Of a DNA stretch of 43,514 nt, positions 30,754 to 38,484 are shown one piece after another. Made by a program: the position numbers and the translations under genes. Location of the stretch: positions 1 through 43,514 of IMG/VR virus record IMGVR_UViG_3300025679_000012. The stretch is one strand, 5' to 3'. The DNA is from a virus. Numbering within the stretch: position 1 is the first letter of the stretch; each line of letters begins with the position of its first letter. Below the pieces are notes generated by a model. The model made no database searches, was not told where the DNA came from, and was given only the letters and a program-made list of their open reading frames with translations.

Positions 30754-30755
30754 CT

Positions 30756-32015
30756 ATGCAAACCGCACTCACAGTCCATGAAATACCGATCGATGAGCTG
30801 AAGCCAGCCGACTACAACCCACGCAAGTGGAGCGACGCGGCACGCAAAGGGCTCACCGATTCGATGGACGAGTTCGGCATGCTTCAACCAATCGTCGCCA
30901 ACTCCTCGGCCGAGCGCCGGGGAGTGGTGATTGGTGGCAACTTCAAACTCGACATCGCAAAAAAGAAGGGACTCAAGACCGTCCCCGTTGTTTGGATTTC
31001 GCTCACACTCGAAAAGGAAAAGGCGCTCAACCTCCGACTCAACAAGAATCAGGGAGAGTTTGACGAGGAATTACTCGCAGAGTTTGACCCGGTCCTACTC
31101 GCACAGGTGGGATTCGAGAGCAAGGAAATCGATAAGATATTCGGCGAGGACGGAGAGGACGACTTCGATGCAGACAAAGAGGTGGCGGCGATCGTCACAC
31201 CAACCAGTAAGCGCGGTGAGGTCTACCAGCTCGGCCGACACCGACTCATGTGCGGAGACGCGACCGCGCAGGCGGATGTAGATACGCTGAGGGGGGGGGC
31301 GCTCGTCGACATGGTCTTCACCGATCCGCCATACAACGTCGCCTACAAAGGGAATGGCAAGAACACCAGCAACACAATAAAAAACGACGACATGAGCGAG
31401 GACTCATTCAGAGCCCTGCTCACCGGCGCATTCGCGCAATACAAGAACGCACTCAAAAAAGAGGGCGCGCTTTATTGTTGCTACGCCAGCCACACACATC
31501 GAGAGTTTGAGGACGCACTCAACACCAACGGATTCGAGGTGCGCAACCAAATTATCTGGGTCAAGAAGGTGGCGAGCTGGGGCTTCGGCGACTATCGCTG
31601 GAAGCATGAGCCGATACTTTACTGCCACCAGAAAGGCTCACCACTCCCCTTCTACGGCGATCGCAAGCAGTACACGGAGTGGACGGAGGAACCGAGCGAC
31701 GAGGAACTCCTGAAGACACTCCGGGCACAAGTGACAAAAGACGAGGAAGGGGAGTCGACAGTGTGGAGACTCGGACGCGAAATGAAGTACGACCATCCGA
31801 CACAAAAGCCTCTCAAGCTGGTGTCGATAGCAATCAGGAACTCGAGCAAACGCGACGACATCGTACTCGACCTCTTCGGAGGATCAGGCAGCACCCTTAT
31901 CGCTGCGGACCAACTCAATCGAAGCTGCTACACCATGGAGCTCGACGAGAGGTATGTTGACGTGATTATTAAACGCTGGGAAAAGCTCACCGGCGGCAAA
32001 GCAATAAAAATATGA
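30756..32015 (+). CDS. ParB-like domain fused to DNA methyltransferase
   Basis: 419 residues. Residues 1-120 (PADYNPRKWSDAARKGL, LQPIVANSSAERRGVVIGG, KKKGLKTVPVVWISL) are a ParB/sulfiredoxin-type domain. The methyltransferase then has DPPY (190-193, motif IV) before the SAM-binding DLFGGSGST (372-380, motif I), the permuted beta-class order, for N6-adenine or N4-cytosine methylation. HPTQKPLKLVSIAIRNSSK is the region before it. The phage could protect its DNA from host restriction. A G9 run at 31291-31299 in the coding sequence is a possible slippage site. Confidence 0.82.
   Translation: MQTALTVHEIPIDELKPADYNPRKWSDAARKGLTDSMDEFGMLQPIVANSSAERRGVVIGGNFKLDIAKKKGLKTVPVVWISLTLEKEKALNLRLNKNQGEFDEELLAEFDPVLLAQVGFESKEIDKIFGEDGEDDFDADKEVAAIVTPTSKRGEVYQLGRHRLMCGDATAQADVDTLRGGALVDMVFTDPPYNVAYKGNGKNTSNTIKNDDMSEDSFRALLTGAFAQYKNALKKEGALYCCYASHTHREFEDALNTNGFEVRNQIIWVKKVASWGFGDYRWKHEPILYCHQKGSPLPFYGDRKQYTEWTEEPSDEELLKTLRAQVTKDEEGESTVWRLGREMKYDHPTQKPLKLVSIAIRNSSKRDDIVLDLFGGSGSTLIAADQLNRSCYTMELDERYVDVIIKRWEKLTGGKAIKI
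31291..31299 (+). repeat. G9 homopolymer inside the methyltransferase gene
   Basis: Nine G in a row between motif regions of the methyltransferase (codons AGG-GGG-GGG-GCG). Such tracts can gain or lose a base during replication, switching expression of the gene. Confidence 0.6.
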
Positions 32016-32257
32016 GAGAGACAAAAAAGCAGAAGGTAGACAGGGAGAATCGTGAGCGAGAGATGAATTATTGGTCGAACCACCGCTCGAAAATCGAGGA
32101 GGACTCAAGCGTAAACACCATGCTGAGTCGAGCCAATAACAAACTGCACAACGAGAGTGTCGAGATGCAACGCAAGGGGCTCAGGAATCAGGTGTTGCTT
32201 GCGCTCGCAACCGTCATTGCATTATTCACGATAGCAGCGACCATCGCACTCAAATAG
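32012..32257 (+). CDS. Small membrane-anchored basic protein
   Basis: 81 residues. A charged N-terminal half (MRETKKQKVDRENREREMNY) and a C-terminal membrane segment (QVLLALATVIALFTIAATIA). Overlaps the methyltransferase stop by 4 nt. The topology is tail-anchored; function unknown. Confidence 0.5.
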   Translation: MRETKKQKVDRENREREMNYWSNHRSKIEEDSSVNTMLSRANNKLHNESVEMQRKGLRNQVLLALATVIALFTIAATIALK

Positions 32258-32259
32258 GT

Positions 32260-32592
32260 ATGATGAAACACAAAGACAAAGTGAAGCTCGCACGCAAAAT
32301 GCGCACACCACTCGAGATTAGTAAGACCGCAAGGAATGAAGACGGCACCCCGACACACGAGGGAATCTTCACCTCCGAGGCATGGGAGACTCGCAAGATC
32401 GGCATCGCATCGCGCGTTGCACGCAAGCGAGCACTGGCACATGAGCGAGCAGCCATCCGCAAAGCGGCCGTCGGACAGAAACCACTCCCACGATGGAGAC
32501 AGAAACTCGCAGCAATGCGAGCAGAGAGAATAGCGAAACGTGCCGGTCGACACGCCGCATACGCACGCAGGAACGCCCCATCACTCGTATGA
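32260..32592 (+). CDS. Very basic hypothetical protein
   Basis: 110 residues with about one third Arg/Lys/His (ARKMRTPLEISKTARNEDGT, RWRQKLAAMRAERIAKRAGR). Could bind nucleic acid. Sequence contains ARKRALAHERAAIRKA repeats of helix. No family. Overlaps the next gene by 4 nt. Confidence 0.5.
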   Translation: MMKHKDKVKLARKMRTPLEISKTARNEDGTPTHEGIFTSEAWETRKIGIASRVARKRALAHERAAIRKAAVGQKPLPRWRQKLAAMRAERIAKRAGRHAAYARRNAPSLV

Positions 32593-32753
32593 AGCGCATC
32601 CGACCCGAGCGCAAGCACATCGGCAAGGTCCTCGTAAAGCCGTGCGTAGCAGACTACTGCGTGAACCCGCGAGCGAAGGGAAGCGCCCGCTGCTTCGACC
32701 ACGTCATCCATTACAACGGAATAAGTCGAGCACAGCCAGTGCCAACGGTATGA
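32589..32753 (+). CDS. Small cysteine/basic protein
   Basis: 54 residues from ATG 32589, which overlaps the previous stop (TGAAG). MKRIRPERKHIGKVLVKPC, ADYCVNPRAKGSARCFDHVI: C-x4-C...C-x2-H could be a zinc site. Function unknown. Confidence 0.45.
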   Translation: MKRIRPERKHIGKVLVKPCVADYCVNPRAKGSARCFDHVIHYNGISRAQPVPTV

Positions 32754-33079
32754 TTCGCGTCATCATCGAAAGCCCGTACGCCGGGGACATACCAAAAAAC
32801 CTCGCCTACGCCCGAGAATGCCTCAAGGACAGCTTAAATCGCTGTGAAGCCCCGATTGCCAGTCACCTGCTCTATACGCAGGTTCTGGACGATTCAACGC
32901 CTGCAGAGCGGGCACGGGGCATGGAGGCAGGCTTCGAGTGGGGCAGGCACGCGCAACTCGTCGCCGTTTATACCGACTACGGAATCAGCAAGGGCATGCA
33001 AGAGGGGATCCTGCGTGCGACCGACAACGGCACGCCGATCGTCTACCGCACACTCGGCGGTCCGAGCATCCAAGAATGA
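32750..33079 (+). CDS. DUF7768-like (nucleotide-processing fold) protein
   Basis: 109 residues from ATG 32750. MIRVIIESPYAGDIPKNLAY, then ASHLLYTQVLDDSTPAERAR and LVAVYTDYGISKGMQEGIL resemble the DUF7768/DUF4406 group, which has a Rossmann-like fold related to nucleoside deoxyribosyltransferases. In phages these may alter nucleotides or NAD-type ligands; substrate unknown. Overlaps the previous stop by 4 nt. Confidence 0.55.
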   Translation: MIRVIIESPYAGDIPKNLAYARECLKDSLNRCEAPIASHLLYTQVLDDSTPAERARGMEAGFEWGRHAQLVAVYTDYGISKGMQEGILRATDNGTPIVYRTLGGPSIQE

Positions 33080-33080
33080 T

Positions 33081-33533
33081 ATGGCCAACTCAATCAGTAC
33101 CGTCTCTGGCTCCGTGAGCTTTATAGTCTTCGGAAATCAGGAGGACGAGAACGAGGGCAACCCAATCCCCTACACTCGAACCACGCAGGCATCCAAGTGG
33201 AGCCCGCGATACATGCGGTACACGGCGTGGAAAACATACGTCGTGGCGCAGTACCTCGACACCGTCTTCCCCAACAAACAGATCCGGAGGGAGGACATGG
33301 GAGAGATTCACGACCTGCTCGAGAAGAAGCCAATCAAGAAGGGCGTGCGTGCACGCGTCGTTGCACACATCTTCTTCGGCAAAGAGAACCACTCGGACCC
33401 TGACAACATCGTGAAGGGCATTAACGACGCACTCTTCATGGACGATAAGCACGTCGACGTCCAGACGCACCACTCCTGCGGCAATAAAAAGCCACGGATA
33501 GAGGTGACGATAACATTCAACATGGACCTATGA
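33081..33533 (+). CDS. rusA: RusA-family Holliday junction resolvase
   Basis: 150 residues from ATG 33081. The hallmark is FFGKENHSDPDNIVKGINDA followed by LFMDDKHVDV: the conserved Asp/Asn/Lys/Asp residues of RusA coordinate the metal and cut four-way junctions. An N-terminal strand (SVSFIVFGNQEDENEG) precedes. The resolvase fits with the RecT system and packaging-ready concatemers. Overlaps the next gene by 4 nt. Confidence 0.8.
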   Translation: MANSISTVSGSVSFIVFGNQEDENEGNPIPYTRTTQASKWSPRYMRYTAWKTYVVAQYLDTVFPNKQIRREDMGEIHDLLEKKPIKKGVRARVVAHIFFGKENHSDPDNIVKGINDALFMDDKHVDVQTHHSCGNKKPRIEVTITFNMDL

Positions 33534-33730
33534 ATTGGAAAGCACTCAAGGACGGCGAATGCCCGAAATGCGGAGCGTCACTCATCCAGAAGCCAGACGT
33601 TGCGATACTCGAATGCGGCAAGCGCGACTGCGACTTCACCATTTCAGAAATGAAACTCCGCGAATTAATTACTAAGCCACCACGCGCTCGAGAGCCGCAG
33701 GGCGATGGGTGGGAACGACACCAGATATGA
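33530..33730 (+). CDS. Small zinc-ribbon protein
   Basis: 66 residues. CPKCGASLIQKPDVAILECG contains C-x2-C and a later C, then CDFTISEMKLRELIT, giving a likely zinc ribbon of CPxC...C...C form. Starts inside the resolvase stop region. Function unknown; DNA contact is possible. Confidence 0.55.
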   Translation: MNWKALKDGECPKCGASLIQKPDVAILECGKRDCDFTISEMKLRELITKPPRAREPQGDGWERHQI

Positions 33731-34269
33731 CACAACGAACCAACAACAAAATCTTCTTCTGCTGGGGATGCATGGGTCCATTAACCGGCGACAAAACCAT
33801 GTTCTGTGACGAGCACTGCGCAGCAGTCTATGGGCGCAAGCAGAGCGAGCGCGACCTCGGCCGAGTGAAAATAGCAGTCTACATGAACAAGAGCATGCTC
33901 GACCTCTGCAGAGGCGAGAAGGTGATGCCGCATGAATTCTCCGGCTTCATCCACACCGGGCACGACATGGTCTGCGTTGCATTATTCGATAGGGACGAGA
34001 TCGAGACAATCGGAGACGCGGTATCCAACACATACGACGGCTACTGGCGTGAGATAGGTCGTCTCAATACGAGCTTCGAGGACCTCTCCGGCGGAGAGCG
34101 TCGCCTCGGACATCCACACCGGCCACGTAAGATGCGCGAGGTAGGTATCCTGAGCTACCTCTGCGACGAGTACGGACTAAGTACCGAGAAGAACGTCGCC
34201 GCGGCGATCGGGGAAATTGTCAACGGGGAGGGACTGAGGGACGGCATCGAACTCTTCAACAGCCTATGA
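33727..34269 (+). CDS. Zinc-finger-containing hypothetical protein
   Basis: 180 residues from ATG 33727 (ATGA overlap). An N-terminal zinc cluster (FFCWGCMGPLTGDKTMFCDE, then HCAAVYG) with C-x2-C ... C-x3-C; a middle domain with FIHTGHDMVCVALFDRDEIE and a basic C-terminal part (RRLGHPHRPRKMREVG). No named family. Might read or process nucleic acid. Confidence 0.5.
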   Translation: MTQRTNNKIFFCWGCMGPLTGDKTMFCDEHCAAVYGRKQSERDLGRVKIAVYMNKSMLDLCRGEKVMPHEFSGFIHTGHDMVCVALFDRDEIETIGDAVSNTYDGYWREIGRLNTSFEDLSGGERRLGHPHRPRKMREVGILSYLCDEYGLSTEKNVAAAIGEIVNGEGLRDGIELFNSL

Positions 34270-34676
34270 AAATCGTTAACGAAAAGCCACCGGCATGGGT
34301 ATACGAAGAATGCCACCAGCGCTTTGCAATCGACGACAAGGCCACCATTTATTCATGGGGCGATACTATCTACAACCCCGCTGGTGTCGTCATTGACGCC
34401 GCTCTCGAAGTGCACGAAGCGATACACAGCAAGCAGCAGTACGACATGGGCGGTCCGGCACAGTGGTGGAGAGCGTACCTCGACAAGCCAGAGTTCCGCG
34501 CTGAAGCAGAGGCACAGGCATACGGTGCGCAGTACCGATACTTCTGCAAACGAGAGAAGGACCGCAACGTCCGTGCGCGTTACATGCACATCATCGCCTC
34601 GGCACTCGCAGGCGGAATGTACGGTCTGAGCATGCGCGTCGAAGATGCCCGGGCAGCGATCATCCTGCGGTCATGA
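34266..34676 (+). CDS. HEXXH metallopeptidase-like protein
   Basis: 136 residues. A zinc-peptidase motif HEAIH occurs in DAALEVHEAIHSKQQYDM; further on EFRAEAEAQAYGAQYRYF may supply a third ligand (Glu/His). The context W-G-D-T-I-Y-N-P-A-G and P-A-Q-W-W-R-A-Y is typical for small phage 'minimal' metalloproteases. No signal peptide, so cytoplasmic. Substrate unknown. Overlaps neighbours by 4 nt on both sides. Confidence 0.6.
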   Translation: MKIVNEKPPAWVYEECHQRFAIDDKATIYSWGDTIYNPAGVVIDAALEVHEAIHSKQQYDMGGPAQWWRAYLDKPEFRAEAEAQAYGAQYRYFCKREKDRNVRARYMHIIASALAGGMYGLSMRVEDARAAIILRS

Positions 34677-35065
34677 GGTCGATGAAGATAATGGCACTCA
34701 AAGACGAGGGCCATAAACTAATCGACCGGCTCGTATCGATGGGAACGGAGCGCACGACGGTCTACCACAAGCTCAGGAAACAACTGAAGCGACACGATGG
34801 CACTGAGCACTTCAGTAACATGAGGACCATCGAGCAATGTCAGGAGGCAGTCGAGCGCCTGCACATGATGGTGGGATTCAAAATGAAGGCACTCGAGGAG
34901 GCAAAGAACCCCACACCAAAGACGGAACGCCGCCGGAAACGCAAAGGCCAGATGCTCGCACACGCTGAGATGCAGAGAGCCTTCGCAGAGCTGCGTGCAC
35001 GTCGAGGGCAACCGACCCGATGGCAGAGAATTATCAACCGAATCAAAAGCATCGTATGGGAGTAA
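34673..35065 (+). CDS. Basic helical hypothetical protein
   Basis: 130 residues (MRSMKIMALKDEGHKLIDRL). Helical, with a basic stretch TPKTERRRKRKGQMLAH and a C-terminal RWQRIINRIKSIVWE. Likely a nucleic-acid-binding accessory. It overlaps the previous gene by 4 nt and the next one by 10 nt. Confidence 0.5.
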   Translation: MRSMKIMALKDEGHKLIDRLVSMGTERTTVYHKLRKQLKRHDGTEHFSNMRTIEQCQEAVERLHMMVGFKMKALEEAKNPTPKTERRRKRKGQMLAHAEMQRAFAELRARRGQPTRWQRIINRIKSIVWE

Positions 35066-35223
35066 AGATTACCCCCGGGCAGGCACCGAAAGTACGCTGT
35101 CCCGTTTGCAAGAGCCTCTACAAGCCCGAGGAACTCAAAGGGAAGAAGGCATGCGACAGATGTGCGTTTGCAGGCGATCCACAGGAGGACGGAGAGGAAT
35201 GGCCACTCAAGAAGAAATTCTAA
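35056..35223 (+). CDS. Small zinc-ribbon protein
   Basis: 55 residues from the ATG at 35056; a longer frame (35020) is possible but overlaps the previous gene by 46 nt. CPVCKSLYKPEELKGKKACD followed by RCAF gives a C-x2-C...C-x2-C zinc ribbon, then an acidic-basic tail. It precedes the cytosine methyltransferase and may help target it. Confidence 0.55.
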   Translation: MGVKITPGQAPKVRCPVCKSLYKPEELKGKKACDRCAFAGDPQEDGEEWPLKKKF

Positions 35224-35225
35224 CT

Positions 35226-36389
35226 ATGAAATACGTCTCAACATTTACAGGCATCGGCGGATTCGAACTCGGCATAGGGGCCGAGCACGAGTGCGTCGGA
35301 TACTCAGAGGTAGACAGATACGCATGCAACATTTACCAGCACCACTTCCCTACTCACCAAAACTATGGAGACATCACCAAAATCGACGCAGCCTCTCTTC
35401 CCGACTTCGACCTCCTCGTTGGCGAATTTCCTTGTCAGGCTTTCAGCATCGCTGGAAAACGACGAGGGTTTCAAGACACTCGGGGTACTCTCTTCTTCGA
35501 CCTTGCGCGAATACTGCAAGCAAAACAGCCTCGACTATTCGTCTTTGAAAATGTCAAGGGATTACTCAGTCATAACGATGGCCAGACTTTCCGCACCATC
35601 ATCGCCACGCTTGCTGAGCTGGGGTATGACGTCCAATGGCAAGTGCTTAACAGTAAAAATCACGGAGTCCCTCAAAACAGAGAGAGAGTGTTCATTGTCG
35701 GACATCTTAGAGGATCACGTCGACCCGAAGTATTTCCTCTCGGAGAAGGTGATAGCCGGACTGACGAAGCACGCAATCAAGAGAGGGAAGTCGTGGCCCA
35801 CACGCTCCGCGCCAAGCAAGGGGGCCCGGACCTAGAAAACTCGTACCTCATACCGGAGGCAACGCAGATGGGATACGCAGAGGCACACGTGGGAGACAGC
35901 ATAAACCTCTCAGTGCCCAACTCGACCACGCCGCGTGGTCGAGTTGGGAAAGGGATAGCTCAAACATTGGACACCGGAATGCAACAGTACACGATCGTGG
36001 CAGGCAACCAACGAGGAGAGGTACGAGAGATGCCGATAAGCGGGAGCCTCGCATCGAAGAAAAGCTCAAGCCAGTTCTCGTACCTGCTCCAGCGACCACG
36101 AGGCAAGAACAAGGGAGGCAAGCATGACATCGCACCCACGATGACCGGAAGCGAATACCATCATAACAACCATGTCGCAGGCGCTCGCATCCGGCGCCTC
36201 ACACCGACAGAGTGCGAGAGACTGCAGGGCTTCCCAGACGGATGGACCGGCGTAGAGGGCACAAGCGACACCCAGAGATACAAGACACTCGGCAACGCAG
36301 TGACGGTGAACGTGGTCAGAGACGTCATGCGCAAGCTACTCGCAGGCGACCAAGACAGTGAGTCACTTTCACGGCCCGCTCAAAAGTAG
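35226..36389 (+). CDS. DNA (cytosine-5) methyltransferase
   Basis: 387 residues from ATG 35226 (leader CTAACT). Motifs of the C5 family are in order: I FTGIGGFELGI, IV GEFPCQAFS (C70 is the catalytic Cys), VI FVFENVKGLL (E108), VIII QNRERVF, X GNAVTVNVV. The target-recognition stretch (about residues 190-330) is unusually hydrophilic and contains a perfect 15-bp inverted repeat. It should methylate phage DNA at C5 to escape restriction. No cognate endonuclease is visible, so it is an orphan. Confidence 0.88.
   Translation: MKYVSTFTGIGGFELGIGAEHECVGYSEVDRYACNIYQHHFPTHQNYGDITKIDAASLPDFDLLVGEFPCQAFSIAGKRRGFQDTRGTLFFDLARILQAKQPRLFVFENVKGLLSHNDGQTFRTIIATLAELGYDVQWQVLNSKNHGVPQNRERVFIVGHLRGSRRPEVFPLGEGDSRTDEARNQEREVVAHTLRAKQGGPDLENSYLIPEATQMGYAEAHVGDSINLSVPNSTTPRGRVGKGIAQTLDTGMQQYTIVAGNQRGEVREMPISGSLASKKSSSQFSYLLQRPRGKNKGGKHDIAPTMTGSEYHHNNHVAGARIRRLTPTECERLQGFPDGWTGVEGTSDTQRYKTLGNAVTVNVVRDVMRKLLAGDQDSESLSRPAQK
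35916..35948. repeat. Perfect 15-bp inverted repeat inside the cytosine methyltransferase gene
   Basis: CCCAACTCGACCACG, a 3-nt CCG spacer, then the exact reverse complement. It lies in the variable recognition region of the enzyme. A perfect hairpin of this size is not expected by chance. Confidence 0.8.
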
Positions 36390-36440
36390 GTTAGAATGTA
36401 AAGAACGCGCCCAACCACAAGACAACGACGCGAAAACAAT

Positions 36441-37118
36441 ATGGCAACCAATTCGATGAGAAACAGTGAAATGTCACATCCCGTAAAACGGGCAGACATT
36501 TACCGCGAGTTCGTCTTGTGGACCGCGATGCCACCACTCGAGAAACGCAACCTCGGCATCGAGACACAAACCGCATTCTGCGAGTACTACAAGATTGGAA
36601 TCAACACACCGACAGCATGGAAGCACCGCGCGGACTTTGAGGGACGTGTCGATGCAATCCTGAAGATGTGGAGCACCGACAAAACGCCGGATGTCATTCA
36701 CGGCATCTACCGCAGCGCAGTCAAGGGCAACCCAATGTCGCAACTGCTCTGGCTGCAATACTTCAAGAAATTCTCCCCGAGGACAGAGGTCGAGCACACC
36801 AACAAGGTCGAAGTTGGAGTGAACGACATCAGACACCTCATCGAATTATTACCAGAGCCACTAAAATCAAAGCACTATGCAAACCTCAGAGAACTCCTTG
36901 ACGACTCAAGCGCCGTTAGAGACGCTCGCGTCGTTGAGGATAGCCATTGGACAACGAGACCTGCGGACCCAATACTCGGAGAAGCCGATAACGATGCACA
37001 AGACGTTCCCGAGCAAGAAGGGCATGCGGTGGCCCCAAGTCATCAAACAGGCGTACGCGCTCCTATGGACTGGGGCAACTACCCGAGCGATCATCAAGGC
37101 ACCGCGCGGGGGTGGTAA
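36441..37118 (+). CDS. terS: Terminase small subunit
   Basis: 225 residues. N-terminal KRADIYREFVLWTAMPPLEK with helix-turn-helix features, VAILKMWSTDKTPDVIHGIY, then WLQYFKKFSPRTEVEHTNKV and VNDIRHLIELLPEPLK fit a small terminase subunit that recognises the packaging site and recruits the motor. A preceding -10-like box (TAGAAT, 36392) may start this late unit. The C-terminal ~80 residues overlap the large subunit by 242 nt in another frame, which is unusual. Small subunits diverge, so the call rests on position and fold style. Confidence 0.7.
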   Translation: MATNSMRNSEMSHPVKRADIYREFVLWTAMPPLEKRNLGIETQTAFCEYYKIGINTPTAWKHRADFEGRVDAILKMWSTDKTPDVIHGIYRSAVKGNPMSQLLWLQYFKKFSPRTEVEHTNKVEVGVNDIRHLIELLPEPLKSKHYANLRELLDDSSAVRDARVVEDSHWTTRPADPILGEADNDAQDVPEQEGHAVAPSHQTGVRAPMDWGNYPSDHQGTARGW

Positions 37119-38478
37119 GAGCAAACTGCTCGGCACGCTGGGCTTTGACCTCTGGTATCTAAAAAAGCGCAGCGTCGTCAACATGGGCGGCTCGCTCGTG
37201 CAGGCGCAGGTGGTCTACGGTTACTTCGAGGACTACTGCGACATGGACGCGAGTGTAGCAACCAGCGTTGCCGGTGGCATCAAGGGCGTAAAGATAGGCG
37301 AGACCGAAGCGAACGAAGGCCACAAATTCAACTGCGTCACCGCATCACCGAAGCAGGTGCGCGGCAAGCACCCGGACGTGCTCCTCTCGGATGAGACCTG
37401 CGAGACGAGCGACGAGCTCATCGACGACGCACTCCCGATGGTGAACGACAGCGAGAACCCACTCGTCGTCATGGCCTCGACCTTCCACAAGATATTCGGA
37501 CGCTTCGCAGAGACGTGGGACAACGCAGAGGAGATGGGATACACGCGCATCCAGTGGGACATCTTCGACGTCACACTCCCCTTCCCGGCTGACTACTTCG
37601 AGAACGGCGCGCTGAAGGACGGCACCAAGGTGTGCAACCTCAACGGCATAGAACGCCTCAAGAAGCACGCCAAGGGGCGCACAGGAGATCCAGAGGGCTG
37701 GGTGCACATCGACAACATCGTGCAGGCATGGAGAGAGAAGCCAACCGAGAACTGGTTCGAGGTGGAGTACCTCGGCACACGACCCTCGAGCGCCGGGCTC
37801 GTCCTCAAACCCGAAGATGTTGACAGGTCGGTCTTCGACAGCAACACAGAGACACGTTACAATTATGTGACAGGAGCGACGGCCGTGCTTGGCATCGACT
37901 GGGGCTTCTCAACGATGACATCCGTAGTGGAGCTGATGCGCCACAGAGACGATGTAGCGGTGATGCTTGACAACGTCAACTACCACCAAACGTCGGCCGA
38001 GGAAATCATCACTGAGACAGTCGCAAAAGTGAAAGCACACCGCATCCGATTTATTTATGCAGACTCCGCTGGCAAATTTGAAAACGTCGCGTTGCAAAAC
38101 GCACTCAGCAAAGAGAACATCGGGTGCGTCGTCATTGAGGTCGTCTTCAGCAAAGAGAAGTTTGGTAGCACCGGAACGAACGATCAGGGCAACGGGTCGA
38201 TGCTCGGCAACCTGCGCGCTCACTTTGAGCAGGCGAAATTCAAGATGCCGAAGAAATTCAAGGATGCTTATTACCAGATCAAGAATTATCGATATGAGGA
38301 GGGGACTGACAAGCCAGTCAAAAAGAATGACCACATCCCCGATGCACTCATGTGCGCGCTTCAGCACTTCAAGCTCACTACAGTCACTCGCAGGCTTCCG
38401 GTCCAAGGAGAGGATAACCAGCCGGACGTTGGGAGCGAACGTGGTATAACTGCAGGAGACGACAAAAAACAATTTTAA
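36877..38478 (+). CDS. terL: Terminase large subunit
   Basis: 533 residues from the ATG at 36877; a second Met at 36994 is an alternative start. It carries Walker A KAPRGGGKS (74-82), Walker B DVLLSDE (D172, E173), the motor coupling segment VVMASTFHKIFG, and the nuclease motifs GIDWGFST (D341), IYADSAGKFEN, and NDHIPDALMCA. The enzyme pulls and cuts DNA into the prohead. The reading frame overlaps the small subunit by 242 nt. Confidence 0.9.
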   Translation: MQTSENSLTTQAPLETLASLRIAIGQRDLRTQYSEKPITMHKTFPSKKGMRWPQVIKQAYALLWTGATTRAIIKAPRGGGKSKLLGTLGFDLWYLKKRSVVNMGGSLVQAQVVYGYFEDYCDMDASVATSVAGGIKGVKIGETEANEGHKFNCVTASPKQVRGKHPDVLLSDETCETSDELIDDALPMVNDSENPLVVMASTFHKIFGRFAETWDNAEEMGYTRIQWDIFDVTLPFPADYFENGALKDGTKVCNLNGIERLKKHAKGRTGDPEGWVHIDNIVQAWREKPTENWFEVEYLGTRPSSAGLVLKPEDVDRSVFDSNTETRYNYVTGATAVLGIDWGFSTMTSVVELMRHRDDVAVMLDNVNYHQTSAEEIITETVAKVKAHRIRFIYADSAGKFENVALQNALSKENIGCVVIEVVFSKEKFGSTGTNDQGNGSMLGNLRAHFEQAKFKMPKKFKDAYYQIKNYRYEEGTDKPVKKNDHIPDALMCALQHFKLTTVTRRLPVQGEDNQPDVGSERGITAGDDKKQF

Positions 38479-38484
38479 TCAACT

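Noticed and set aside
35365-35835. 156-codon + strand frame within the cytosine methyltransferase
   Set aside because: Overlaps clear C5 methyltransferase motifs in another frame; no family similarity seen.
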